A stretch of 64,000 nucleotides of DNA from Trematomus loennbergii (lineage: Eukaryota > Chordata > Actinopteri > Perciformes > Nototheniidae), in contig JAAOOA010000272.1 in the NCBI GenBank assembly GCA_012861695.1, positions 345,501 to 409,500 of the forward strand. The letters are read 5' to 3'. Under the pieces are notes generated by a model. It saw nothing but the letters and a program-made list of their open reading frames with translations. It did no database searches and was not told where the DNA came from. The translations under genes and the position numbers were made by a program. Below, in pieces: positions 10,546-20,205 of this stretch (the stretch's first letter is position 1; every line of letters begins with the position of its first letter).

Positions 10546-11982
10546 GTTACAGTTGAAATCTTACGGACAAAATTAGATATGATTCGATATTAAACCAACT
10601 AATTATAGTAGATTAATTAACTATTCAGACGTGTACAGTAATTTACAATAACACGGGAATAATAAAACGGGGGCGCTCTCCCTCCTCTCATGACAACACG
10701 CCAGTATCATGCAGCTCGCGGGTCCAATAGTGAGTGACTCGATAGTAAAACTAAAAACATAGTTATAACTAGTTTAGGTAGTTTGAGAGGTAATTAAAAT
10801 AGCTGCGTGTGATATCTGAAGAGTGTGTTTTGTTCCGCTCAACGCATGCAGAGATGCATGGCGAATAGTCCGCAGCACCGGTTCTCCCCGTCAGCAGCAG
10901 CACAGCGTCTCTCCCGTCACGTTACTAGCGTTTATGTCCATGCACAATCAGCCCATACAGGACATCTTTTGTCGGTCACACACTATTCTTGTATGTCACA
11001 TAAGTGGTGCAAATGATACGGTATTGCGCTAAAGGGTGGTATCATTCTGGCCGGAGAGATTTCCCTCCACACACACACACGCACACACAAGTCTCTCTGG
11101 AGAGGTTAACAATAGTTTAAAGATCTTACTGACCATGGGGTATTTTTGGTTTTTTCTTTATGTTTAATTACATCACCCCTTAATAAAATAATCCTTATAT
11201 GAAGTTATATGAGATTAGAAATAGCTGTAGGTTAGGAGGAAAGAGAAGATTTTTTTGTATGTCGCCCCCACCCCCTCCTCAGCCCCCACCCCTCTCAACC
11301 CTCTCCTCCTCATCCCCCTCCTGTCCGGTCAGCGGGGCCATTACAGTTTAAATCTTACGGACAAAATTAGATATGACTCGATATTAAACAAACTAATGGA
11401 CAGTCTCCTGAGACATATGGTGGGGGACTCGTTTGGGGGGTGTACACATAAGTGATGCAACTTTAGATACACTTTTGAAGTAAGCACCACTCTACAACTG
11501 GTAGAAAGTTAAGTACTTTGTATGGAATTGGGTTTTCTTTAGAGCTGTTTTCAGTGAGACAATGCAGTTTCTGATCATTTCAAGTTTCAAGTTTCAAGGA
11601 TTTATGGCATATGCCCATTAGCTACAGTGTAGATATGTCAATGAAAAACATAGGTCACAGGCTCCTCCAACAGTGCACATAAAACAGATAAAATACTGCA
11701 ATTTGTGCGTAATTCTCTCACAAAGGAACTGTAAGATACACGTTTATGTATGGAAAACTATATAACTTGGTAAAATATTCATTCATTTGTAGTGAATTGA
11801 GTTTTCTTCAAGAATCAAACTCTAAATGGAGAGTTTGTGATTCGATGAAAAATGCAGTTTTGATAACTTGACTTGACTAACATTACTTTTTTTAAATATA
11901 TGTTTTTAGATGCTTTACTTTTGATTTCTTTCATATTATTTTAACACAACATTACTTTTTTCATATTTTTCAACATACTGTG

Positions 11983-12018
<36 letters not shown>

Positions 12019-12143
12019 TTTTCTCTCCATTATATTTTTGAATATACAGTGATTTGTACCAAAATACAACATGCAACTATTACATTATACAATATTATGG
12101 CTTTTTGCGATATTTTCAACACAATATACTTTCTTTTTTGTAG
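10546..12143. other. Left-arm noncoding cassettes, no gene supported
   Basis: This holds two degenerate copies of a cassette (TTACGGACAAAATTAGATATG blocks near 10560 and 11355; CCCATACAGGACATC near 10952, related to one at 12578). It also contains a host-type interspersed repeat at 11578-11700 (TTTCAAGTTTCAAGGATTTA...) that is mirrored in the right arm, and an (AT)n run at 11981-12017. Short Pro-rich frames are by-products of the C-rich repeat. Confidence 0.5.
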
Positions 12144-12319
12144 GGCTTCAGGATATTGGGCATGTCATGCGTAAAACTGGTGTCATCTTTCCTGAAACTG
12201 ATGTGCTGTCCGTTTTACAAACAAGTTATCTTTCTGCTTCTTCACCCTCTGAATTTTCCTCCCCCGTCCCTCTTCCTTCAGCCATCACAACAGCAATCAA
12301 GTCAGATCTGAGAAATTAA
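12144..12319 (+). CDS. Terminal exon of an unrecognised element gene (left arm)
   Basis: A strong acceptor (TTTCTTTTTTGTAG) precedes GLQDIGHVMRKTGVIFPETD, then a Ser/Pro-rich tail ending SDLRN and TAA at 12319. The right arm repeats it at 21162-20987 on the minus strand. The upstream exons were not identified. I do not recognise the family. It converges with the two-exon gene at 13671-13105. Confidence 0.45.
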
Positions 12320-13104
12320 ACACCTCTTCCCAAAGCGTGACTTCCCTATTGAGGGAGGGGGGCAGTGGGGCCTAACCCTATTTGGCCAAATATACTAACA
12401 TGCAGAACATATGGTATGTTTGAAAAAAGACTAACCATCTATCCAGTTCAAGCTGTCTTTAAGATGTGACTTTTTCCCCGTAAAATCGTGACAAACTATT
12501 ACTTATTAAATTTGACCTCATGCTGCTTGGTTGAAAATGATAGATGAGCATTTAGCAACAGATCAACGCGCAATCAACCCATACAGGAGATCTCTTTACT
12601 ACACATTATGTGTTATCACTATAATATCATGTCATTATTTAATGTTGTTTTGTTTGTGTGTGTGTGTGTGTACAACGAAGTCTCTTTGAGAGGGAAAATT
12701 ATAATTTAAAGATCTTAATACCCCCTTATTGTTTAATTACTTCACACAACTATTAAAGAATCCCTATATGAAGTTACATGAGGCTACATTTACGGGTGTG
12801 CTTCCTTAGATGATGTAAATAGTTTAAGTGTCATGTTAGGGGGGCATTACGGACCTCAGGAGTCCGCCCTTGGAGGCTTGGAGAGCGGATAAAGAGAGGC
12901 GTATTTACTGGTGTTGAGCCCTGGATGATGTAAATAGTCCAAGTGCCATGGAACTCAGGAGTCCGCCCTTTGAGGCGTTGTTAACATTAATGTTTTTTGC
13001 TTCTGTTTTTGTTACTAAGATACTTTTTAGCCTTATGATAGGATGAACTTAAGCTGTAGTCAATAAAGACATGTTTAATAGAGTGTTGCTGTTAGAGAAC
13101 ATAC
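12320..13104. other. Left-arm spacer between convergent genes
   Basis: No coding signal. It holds another cassette copy (CAATCAACCCATACAGGAGA near 12572, AAGATCTTAA near 12708) and two short direct repeats near 12830-12990 sharing AGGAGTCCGCCCTT and TGATGTAAATAGT. Also a (TG)n run near 12655. Confidence 0.4.
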
Positions 13105-13671
13105 CTGCGCAGCACTCCACCACGTCTTGGTTTTGGCTTCATGGCCTTCACTGTCCTCTCCCTTTTGAGTTTTTTCAAAGGCTAGGATACATTTTTCCAA
13201 ATGATCACTTGTTACCTGGTGACAAACATATGGTTATATAACCTTAAAGAACTAACAAAAAATAATTAAGTATTTGCAATGCATAAACATAGAAGATATC
13301 ACTGTCATATTATGATCACTTATTGTAAGTAAGTTTAAGTAAAACTAACACAAGTCAATATTATTCACCTGGGCATTAGTGGGCTTGAGGGTCTCAGGGA
13401 GCGTGGACAAAGTGACTTGTCTCTGTATTTGAGGATTCTCAGTGCAGGCACTAACAGGAAGCTGCTGTGCATTAGTGGAGAGTCCTCTGAAGGCAGCTGT
13501 TATTTCATTCACACACTCATCTGTTACCTGCTGACTCCTCATAGTAAGTCTATCAAAGTCAGCTGTTAAGTTGTCCATACCATCGCTTGATAACAGGTAA
13601 CTTTTGACTGACAGTCCAGCCATGGCAGCTGCCAACTCGTCCATATAATTCTTAAGAACGTGGTGACAATA
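13105..13671 (-). CDS. Unrecognised two-exon gene with helical product (left arm)
   Basis: Two exons on the minus strand, 13671-13369 (303 nt) and 13215-13105 (111 nt), both phase 0 with GT-AG borders. They encode YCHHVLKNYMDELAAAMAGL, then an Asp/Gln-rich region with QVTDECVNEITAAFRGLS, joined to VTSDHLEKCILAFEKTQKG and ending WWSAAQ at a second donor. An ATG is available at 13644. Residue pattern suggests amphipathic helices. The two introns/flanks share sequence (for example TGACAGTGATC and CATTGCAAATACTT), so exons probably arose by tandem duplication. Function unknown. A further 3' exon, or a short read-through to a stop, is possible. Confidence 0.5.
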
Positions 13672-14090
13672 CTACAAAAAAGTGTATATATTAGGTCAGT
13701 TAACCTTGAAGAGCTAAACAGTTCAAGTGGTAAGTAACTAAGTATTTGCAATGAATAAACATAGAAATGATCACTGTCATATTATATAATCACTTAATAT
13801 GGAGATAAGTAAAACTGACACAGACAGTTTAAACTGCTTGTTAAAACGCTATTGCTTATTGTGTTTTCTCAGCACACTAACATAAATTAAGGATGTATAA
13901 TATAAAAAACTAGAAAACGATATAGTATTTTCAAGTCTTACTTTAGTATGGTAAAATTAAGAATAAGTCACATTAAAGTGTGTCATGATTTTCCGTAAAA
14001 AAGTCAAGTATAGTTTGTCAAAAGAATATGAAAAATCATTTTGTAGAGTAGTATTTGAAAATCTCAGTGTTTAACTGAACACACCTACAT
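13672..14090. other. Left-arm AT-rich spacer
   Basis: AT-rich DNA between divergent genes. It repeats the intron-type sequence of the neighbouring gene (CATTGCAAATACTTAG-like near 13740-13755, here in reverse sense). No coding signal. Confidence 0.4.
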
Positions 14091-14140
14091 GTGATAACGC
14101 CTCGAACAAAGGGGTAATTAGCATACAAAGGGGGGTCACT
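14091..14140 (+). promoter_or_regulatory. Conserved promoter-like block upstream of the 131-codon ORF (left arm)
   Basis: Reads GATAACGCCTCGAACAAAGG then GGTAATTAGCATACAAAGG, ending 24 bases before the ORF ATG. The matching block near the element terminus (10243-10288, opposite strand) shares about 40 bases with few differences, which suggests a shared element promoter. Confidence 0.45.
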
Positions 14141-14163
14141 AGCATCAGTGGGGGAAAGGTGCT

Positions 14164-14559
14164 ATGGGAATGAACTTTGAGGAGGGGGAACTTCCAGCTT
14201 TTGAAGACAATTATATGGTACCCGTCCTTACAGCTAAACAAATCCTATGCCAGGTATTCAACAGACCACAAGAAGCACAAGAAGCCCCAGAAAGGATTAC
14301 ATTCAGAGCTAATAATGGTGAAACCGAAGAAGAAGCAAAGCAGATTATAATCGTTGTGGGTGAAAGGATAGAGAATTTGCAAGTGATGTTAATGCACTTA
14401 TCTGATATAAAAAATGCATTCATTTACTTCCAAGAGACCCCTAAACATCTAGTTGGGCAATGTGAATTGAACGATAAACCGATCACTGTAAATGAAACGC
14501 GGAGAGAAGCAGCAGTGCAAATCGCTAAGTCTATTACCTTGTATGCACTACGACATTAA
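14164..14559 (+). CDS. Unrecognised 131-aa element protein (left arm copy)
   Basis: A single-exon ORF starting MGMNFEEGELPAFEDNY and ending ITLYALRH. It is acidic near the N terminus, then shows alternating beta/alpha-like segments (ITFRANNGETEEEAKQIIIV, ENLQVMLMHLSDIKNAFIYF). No signal peptide, membrane segment or metal-binding motif is visible. The right arm encodes the identical 131 residues (19144-18749), and a promoter-like block precedes both. Retention of an identical frame in both arms suggests a real gene or very recent arm homogenisation. Possible minor structural or regulatory protein; not assignable. Confidence 0.6.
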   Translation: MGMNFEEGELPAFEDNYMVPVLTAKQILCQVFNRPQEAQEAPERITFRANNGETEEEAKQIIIVVGERIENLQVMLMHLSDIKNAFIYFQETPKHLVGQCELNDKPITVNETRREAAVQIAKSITLYALRH

Positions 14560-15380
14560 CTTGGTCAAATGTAATATGTCTTTCTGAAGATGTGGCGAAT
14601 GGTGTGTTTTTCAATTAAACAACCATAACAAAATGAAAATGTGTTTTATTTTTGCTTTCATATATAGTAATAGTATTAACTCCTCTGACTAGACTGTACT
14701 AAAATAAGACGTTTCACTGTTAAATAAAAATGGAAGTAGAAAATCGAGATAATGAGGAGGCTCGTTATGTATCCAGTAACTATGAACAGCAGTTTGAAAA
14801 TGTTATTTAACCCTTTAACTCTAATTGACAAATCTAAAATAGCCTCTAGCTTATCTATAAATTTGTGATTTTAACACTTATTCACTGACACAAGGCAGAT
14901 TATGGCTTTTTTCTCTTGCCAAGATACTTTTAGACACACTCTGAGGTATGCAAAACCTTAAAACTAGAAAATGAAGTACATTGTCTGATTAGATTTTTTC
15001 GTAAAGACTGTTTCTCTAAAAGGCAAGTTTGTGATTTTTAACACTTATTTACTGACACAAGGCAGATTTTTGACTTTTTTCTCTTTTCATGTGTTACCAA
15101 GATACTTTTTAGATACACTTTTTTGTATGCAACACTTAACAAAGGGGTATAATATGAAGTACTTTGTAAGGAATGGGGGTTTCTTTAATACCCCGTTGTA
15201 GAAAGTTAAGTACTTTTTCTGAACAGATTTTCTTTAAGACTGTGACTCTTAAAGACACTCTGGGATTTTAGTAAGACAATCCAGTTTTATGGAAGTAACT
15301 AAAGTTATTTTTGTTTTTTCTCCTACAAAGATACTTATAGTTACACTTTAGTGGATGCAAAACTTAAAGTAAAATTAAAA
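14560..15380. repeat. Left-arm degenerate repeats (about 150-bp unit)
   Basis: Several diverged copies of a unit containing TGACACAAGGCAGAT, TTTTTTCTCTTTTCATGTG, AAGATACTTTTTAGA and GTATGCAAAAC occur at about 14870-15010, 15025-15180 and 15300-15365. Related pieces lie near 11460-11580 and 13015. No coding signal. Confidence 0.5.
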
Positions 15381-15662
15381 ATGGGTAACTACTATGGAAA
15401 ACAATCTGTATATATCTATCAGAATGCAGTCAATACCTGTTTAATAAGTGTGTTGTTGATGACGATTGAAAACAGAATGAGTAGTGATCCCCGTGTAAAC
15501 AGAATGGTTGAAGTTTGTAAACTAGAAGACATTTTGGATATCGTTCATTCTGGCAGTACTATTCCGGGTCATTGGGAAACGATTGTAAACGAAACATTTA
15601 AAGTGGTACTGGAATCTTCATTTTCCGAAACATTCTGTAACATTAGTCAAGTCATAGTATAG
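15381..15662 (+). CDS. Unrecognised 93-aa element protein (left arm copy, intact)
   Basis: First ATG at 15381 (MGNYYGKQSVYIYQNAVNTC), stop at 15662; the frame is open a little further upstream with no ATG. It contains LLMTIENRMSSDPRVNRMVE and a Ser/Phe-rich end. The right-arm copy (17930-17651) has two one-base deletions and is broken. Not recognised. Small size and one broken copy keep confidence low. Confidence 0.4.
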   Translation: MGNYYGKQSVYIYQNAVNTCLISVLLMTIENRMSSDPRVNRMVEVCKLEDILDIVHSGSTIPGHWETIVNETFKVVLESSFSETFCNISQVIV

Positions 15663-15834
15663 TTTGACAAAAAGATCTTGAAAAAGTCATGACATTGTGT
15701 GTTGAAATGGTTTTGAATAAACACATCAGTATTTAAAAAAGTAAAATTGTATCAAGTGCATCAGACAACTCAAATTACTCCATTTGAACCATATTATAAA
15801 TAAGTATAGAATGGTCATAGTATATAGCAGGGGT

Positions 15835-16757
15835 GTTTAATAGATTTCTGTGTTCTGTGTTTTGTGTGTCAGTGTGTCAGTGTTGCAGTGTTGTAGTGTT
15901 TCAGTGTTTTGTGTGTCAGTGTTTCAGTGTTTCAGTGTTTATGTATTTCAGTGTTTTCAGTGTTTTGTGTTTCAGTGTTTCAGTGTGTTTGTGTTTCAGT
16001 GTTTTCAGTGTTTTTGTGTTTCAGTGTTTCAGTGTGTTTGTGTTTCAGTGTTTCAGTGTGTCAGTGTTGCAGTGTTTCAGTGTTTCAGTGTTTCAGTGTT
16101 CTGTGTTTCAGTGTTTTGGGTGTCAGTGTTCAGTGTTGCAGTGTTTCAGTGTTTCAGTGTTTCAGTGTTTCAGTGTTTATGTTTCAGTGTTTTCAGTGTT
16201 TTGTGTTTCAGTGTTTCAGTGTTTTTGGTGTTTCAGTGTTTTGTGTTTCAGTGTTTTGTGTTTCAGTGTTTCAGTGTTTTTGTGTTTCAGTGTTTGTGTT
16301 TCAGTGTTTTGTGTTTCAGTGTTTCAGTGTTTTTGGTGTTTCAGTGTTTCAGTGTTTTTGTGTTTCTGTGTTTCTGTGTTTTTGTGTGTCAGTGTTTTCA
16401 GTGTGTCAGTGTTTCAGTGTTGCAGTGTTTCAGTGTTTTCAGTGTTTTGTGTTTCAGTGTTTCAGTGTGTCAGTGTTGCAGTGTTTCAGTGTTGCAGTGT
16501 TTCAGTGTTTTCAGTGTTTTGTGTTTCTGCGTTTCAGTGTGTCAGTGTTGCAGTGTTTCAGTGTTTCAGTGTTTCAGTGTTCTGTGTTTCAGTGTTTTGG
16601 GGTGTCAGTGTGTCAGTGTTTCAGTGTGTCAGTGTTTCAGTGTTTCAGTGTTTATGTGTTTCAGTGTTTTCAGTGTTTTGTGTTTCAGTGTTTCAGTGTT
16701 TTTGTGTTTCAGTGTTTCAGTGTTTCAGTGTTTTGTGTGTCAGAGTGTCAGTGTTTA
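15835..16757 (+). repeat. CAGTGTTT minisatellite, left arm (about 920 bp)
   Basis: Tandem CAGTGTTT, CAGTGTTG and TTTTGTGTTT variants. The right arm has the complement at 16957-17475 but only about 520 bp. Long frames through it (CFSVSVFQ repeats) exist in three registers and are not genes. Confidence 0.95.
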
Positions 16758-16841
16758 CAGCCTTTCTTTGCTCTGATCAATCCCACAGGGATCTTCCCCT
16801 GGAAGGAATATAGCAGGATGAGAGAAAAACATTAAAAAAAA

Positions 16842-16955
16842 CGTATCTTAGAAGTGGCTATAACATTTGATGCAATTCTAAAAGATAGTCAGATTCCTAA
16901 AAAGTTACAAACGGATGATGGAAAAGAATTATTTAACAAGATTTTTGAAGAAAAA
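16842..16955 (+). pseudogene. Polinton-type integrase fragment in the central spacer
   Basis: One frame reads FDAILKDSQIPKKLQTDDGK followed by ELFNKIFEE. The LQTDxGKEFxNKxF pattern is the region around the second catalytic Asp of the retroviral-type (DDE) integrase of Polintons/Mavericks. Only about 38 codons remain; the frame then runs into the right minisatellite. It is the sole non-mirrored coding remnant in the element and identifies the parent family. Confidence 0.65.
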
Positions 16956-16956
16956 C

Positions 16957-17475
16957 ACAGAAACACAGAAACACAAAAACACTGAAACACTGAAACACCA
17001 AAAACACTGAAACACTGAAACACAAAACACTGAAACACAAAACACTGAAACACCAAAAACACAAAACACTGAAACACAAAACACTGAAACACCAAAAACA
17101 CTGAAACACTGAAACACAAAACACTGAAAACTGAAACACATAAACACTGAAACACTGAAACACTGAACACTGAAACACTGCAACACTGACACACTGACAC
17201 CCAAAACACTGAACACAGAACACTGAAACACTGAAACACTGAAACACTGCAACACTGACACACTGAAACACTGAAACACAAACACACTGAACACTGAAAC
17301 ACAAAAACTGAAAACACTGAAACACAAACACACTGAAACACTGAAACACAAAACACTGAAAACACTGAAATACATAAACACTGAAACACTGAAACCTGAC
17401 ACACAAAACACTGAAACACTACAACACTGCAACACTGACACACTGACACACAAAACACAGAACACAGAAATCTAT
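16957..17475 (-). repeat. AAACACTG minisatellite, right arm (about 520 bp)
   Basis: Reverse complement of the left-arm CAGTGTTT array, with blocks of variants in the same order near the outer end but with a large internal contraction. Confidence 0.95.
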
Positions 17476-17650
17476 TAAACACCCCTGCTATATACTATGA
17501 CCATTCTATACTTATTTATAATATGGTTCAAATGGAGTAATTTGAGTTGTCTGATGCACTTGATACAATTTTACTTTTTTAAATACTGATGTGTTTATTC
17601 AAACCATTTCAACACACAATGTCATGACTTTTTCAAGATCTTTTTGTCAA

Positions 17651-17930
17651 CTATACTATGACTTGACTAATGTTACAGAATGTTTCGGAAAATGAAGATT
17701 CCAGTACCACTTTAAATGTTTCGTTTACAATCGTTTCCCAATGACCCGGAATAGTACTGCCAGAATGAACGATATCCAAAATGTCTTCTAGTTTACAAAC
17801 TTCAACCATTCTGTTTACACGGGATCACTACTCATTCTGTTTTCAATCGTCATCAACACACACTTATTAAACAGGTATTGACTGCATTCTGATAGATATA
17901 TACAGATTGTTTTCCATAGTAGTTACCCAT
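17651..17930 (-). pseudogene. Right-arm copy of the 93-codon ORF, frameshifted
   Basis: Aligns base for base with 15381-15662 except for two single-base deletions (within GTGTGTTG and in the CCCC run before GTGTAAAC), so it is 280 instead of 282 nt and the frame is lost. True decay or consensus error cannot be separated from sequence alone. Confidence 0.6.
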
Positions 17931-18748
17931 TTTTAATTTTACTTTAAGTTTTGCATCCACTAAAGTGTAACTATAAGTATCTTTGTAGGAGAAAAAACAA
18001 AAATAACTTTAGTTACTTCCATAAAACTGGATTGTCTTACTAAAATCCCAGAGTGTCTTTAAGAGTCACAGTCTTAAAGAAAATCTGTTCAGAAAAAGTA
18101 CTTAACTTTCTACAACGGGGTATTAAAGAAACCCCCATTCCTTACAAAGTACTTCATATTATACCCCTTTGTTAAGTGTTGCATACAAAAAAGTGTATCT
18201 AAAAAGTATCTTGGTAACACATGAAAAGAGAAAAAAGTCAAAAATCTGCCTTGTGTCAGTAAATAATGTTAAAAATCACAAACTTGCCTTTTAGAGAAAC
18301 AGTCTTTACGAAAAAATCTAATCAGACAATGTACTTCATTTCTAGTTTTAAGGTTTTGCATACCTCAGAGTGTGTCTAAAGTATCTTGGCAAGAGAAAAA
18401 AGCCATAATCTGCCTTGTGTCAGTGAATAAGTGTTAAAATCACAAATTTATAGATAAGCTAGAGGCTATTTTAGATTTGTCAATTAGAGTTAAAGGGTTA
18501 AATAACATTTTCAAACTGCTGTTCATAGTTACTGGATACATAACGAGCCTCCTCATTATCTCGATTTTCTACTTCCATTTTTATTTAACAGTGAAACGTC
18601 TTATTTTAGTACAGTCTAGTCAGAGGAGTTAATACTATTACTATATATGAAAGCAAAAATAAAACACATTTTCATTTTGTTATGGTTGTTTAATTGAAAA
18701 ACACACCATTCGCCACATCTTCAGAAAGACATATTACATTTGACCAAG
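17931..18748. repeat. Right-arm degenerate repeats
   Basis: Mirror of 14560-15380: diverged copies of the unit with ATCTGCCTTGTGTCAGT and AAAGTATCTTGG. No gene. Confidence 0.5.
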
Positions 18749-19144
18749 TTAATGTCGTAGTGCATACAAGGTAATAGACTTAGCGATTTGCACTGCTGCT
18801 TCTCTCCGCGTTTCATTTACAGTGATCGGTTTATCGTTCAATTCACATTGCCCAACTAGATGTTTAGGGGTCTCTTGGAAGTAAATGAATGCATTTTTTA
18901 TATCAGATAAGTGCATTAACATCACTTGCAAATTCTCTATCCTTTCACCCACAACGATTATAATCTGCTTTGCTTCTTCTTCGGTTTCACCATTATTAGC
19001 TCTGAATGTAATCCTTTCTGGGGCTTCTTGTGCTTCTTGTGGTCTGTTGAATACCTGGCATAGGATTTGTTTAGCTGTAAGGACGGGTACCATATAATTG
19101 TCTTCAAAAGCTGGAAGTTCCCCCTCCTCAAAGTTCATTCCCAT
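18749..19144 (-). CDS. Unrecognised 131-aa element protein (right arm copy)
   Basis: Encodes exactly the same 131 residues as 14164-14559 and is preceded by the mirrored promoter-like block (about 19166-19220). The two copies are therefore divergently placed around the centre, each reading toward it. No known family recognised. Confidence 0.6.
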   Translation of the reverse strand: MGMNFEEGELPAFEDNYMVPVLTAKQILCQVFNRPQEAQEAPERITFRANNGETEEEAKQIIIVVGERIENLQVMLMHLSDIKNAFIYFQETPKHLVGQCELNDKPITVNETRREAAVQIAKSITLYALRH

Positions 19145-19165
19145 AGCACCTTTCCCCCACTGATG

Positions 19166-19220
19166 CTAGTGACCCCCCTTTGTATGCTAATTACCCCTTT
19201 GTTCGAGGCGTTATCACATG
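19166..19220 (-). promoter_or_regulatory. Conserved promoter-like block (right arm, inner)
   Basis: Mirror of 14091-14140, with TATGCTAATTACCCC on the plus strand, 20-odd bases upstream of the 131-codon ORF start at 19144. Confidence 0.45.
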
Positions 19221-19638
19221 TAGGTGTGTTCAGTTAAACACTGAGATTTTCAATATACTACTCTACAAAATGATTTTTTCATATTCTTTTGACAAACTAT
19301 ACTTGACTTTTTTACGGAAAATCATGACACACTTTAATGTGACTTATTCTTAATTTTACCATACTAAAGTAAGACTTGAAAATACTATATCGTTTTCTAG
19401 TTTTTTATATTATACATCCTTAATTTATGTTAGTGTGCTGAGAAAACACAATAAGCAATAGCGTTTTAACAAGCAGTTTAAACTGTCTGTGTCAGTTTTA
19501 CTTATCTCCATATTAAGTGATTATATAATATGACAGTGATCATTTCTATGTTTATTCATTGCAAATACTTAGTTACTTACCACTTGAACTGTTTAGCTCT
19601 TCAAGGTTAACTGACCTAATATATACACTTTTTTGTAG
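19221..19638. other. Right-arm AT-rich spacer
   Basis: Mirror of 13672-14090; includes sequence shared with the neighbouring intron (TATGACAGTGATC, CATTGCAAATACTTAG). No coding signal. Confidence 0.4.
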
Positions 19639-20205
19639 TATTGTCACCACGTTCTTAAGAATTATATGGACGAGTTGGCAGCTGCCATGGCTGGACTGTC
19701 AATCAAAAGTTACCTGTTATCAAGCGATGGTATGGACAACTTAACAGCTGACTTTGATAGACTTACTATGAGGAGTCAGCAGGTAACAGATGAGTGTGTG
19801 AATGAAATAACAGCTGCCTTCAGAGGACTCTCCACTAATGCACAGCAGCTTCCTGTTAGTGCCTGCACTGAGAATCCTCAAATACAGAGACAAGTCACTT
19901 TGTCCACGCTCCCTGAGACCCTCAAGCCCACTAATGCCCAGGTGAATAATATTGACTTGTGTTAGTTTTACTTAAACTTACTTACAATAAGTGATCATAA
20001 TATGACAGTGATATCTTCTATGTTTATGCATTGCAAATACTTAATTATTTTTTGTTAGTTCTTTAAGGTTATATAACCATATGTTTGTCACCAGGTAACA
20101 AGTGATCATTTGGAAAAATGTATCCTAGCCTTTGAAAAAACTCAAAAGGGAGAGGACAGTGAAGGCCATGAAGCCAAAACCAAGACGTGGTGGAGTGCTG
20201 CGCAG
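19639..20205 (+). CDS. Unrecognised two-exon gene with helical product (right arm)
   Basis: Exons 19639-19941 and 20095-20205, both phase 0 with the same splice borders as the left-arm copy. The product differs from the left arm by Val to Ile in MAGLSIKSY. An ATG lies at 19666, 27 bases inside exon 1, or an upstream exon may exist. The downstream border CAG-GTATGT could be a donor; if not spliced, the frame ends after about nine more codons. Lengths and phase agree in both arms, which supports a real spliced gene over chance frames. Confidence 0.5.

Larger units (their letters stand above)
10144..16761 (+). repeat. Left arm of the giant inverted repeat
   Basis: Mirrors 23151-16956. From the outside in it holds: the terminus, a promoter-like block (10243-10288), a G-rich (here C-rich) minisatellite (10310-10540), duplicated cassettes, a terminal exon (12144-12319), a two-exon gene on the minus strand (13671-13105), a 131-codon ORF (14164-14559), a 93-codon ORF (15381-15662) and a CAGTGTTT minisatellite (15835-16757). 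It differs from the right arm by scattered substitutions, one-base indels, homopolymer and (AT)n lengths, and about 400 bp of minisatellite. Confidence 0.9.

Noticed and set aside
10254..10593. Pro-rich ORFs near the left Polinton terminus
   Set aside because: They follow the C-rich tandem repeat and are not conserved in frame between arms.
15833..16835. Three overlapping 308-326-codon frames of Cys/Phe/Val/Ser/Gln repeats
   Set aside because: All are translations of the CAGTGTTT minisatellite in different registers; same on the minus strand at 16889-17482.
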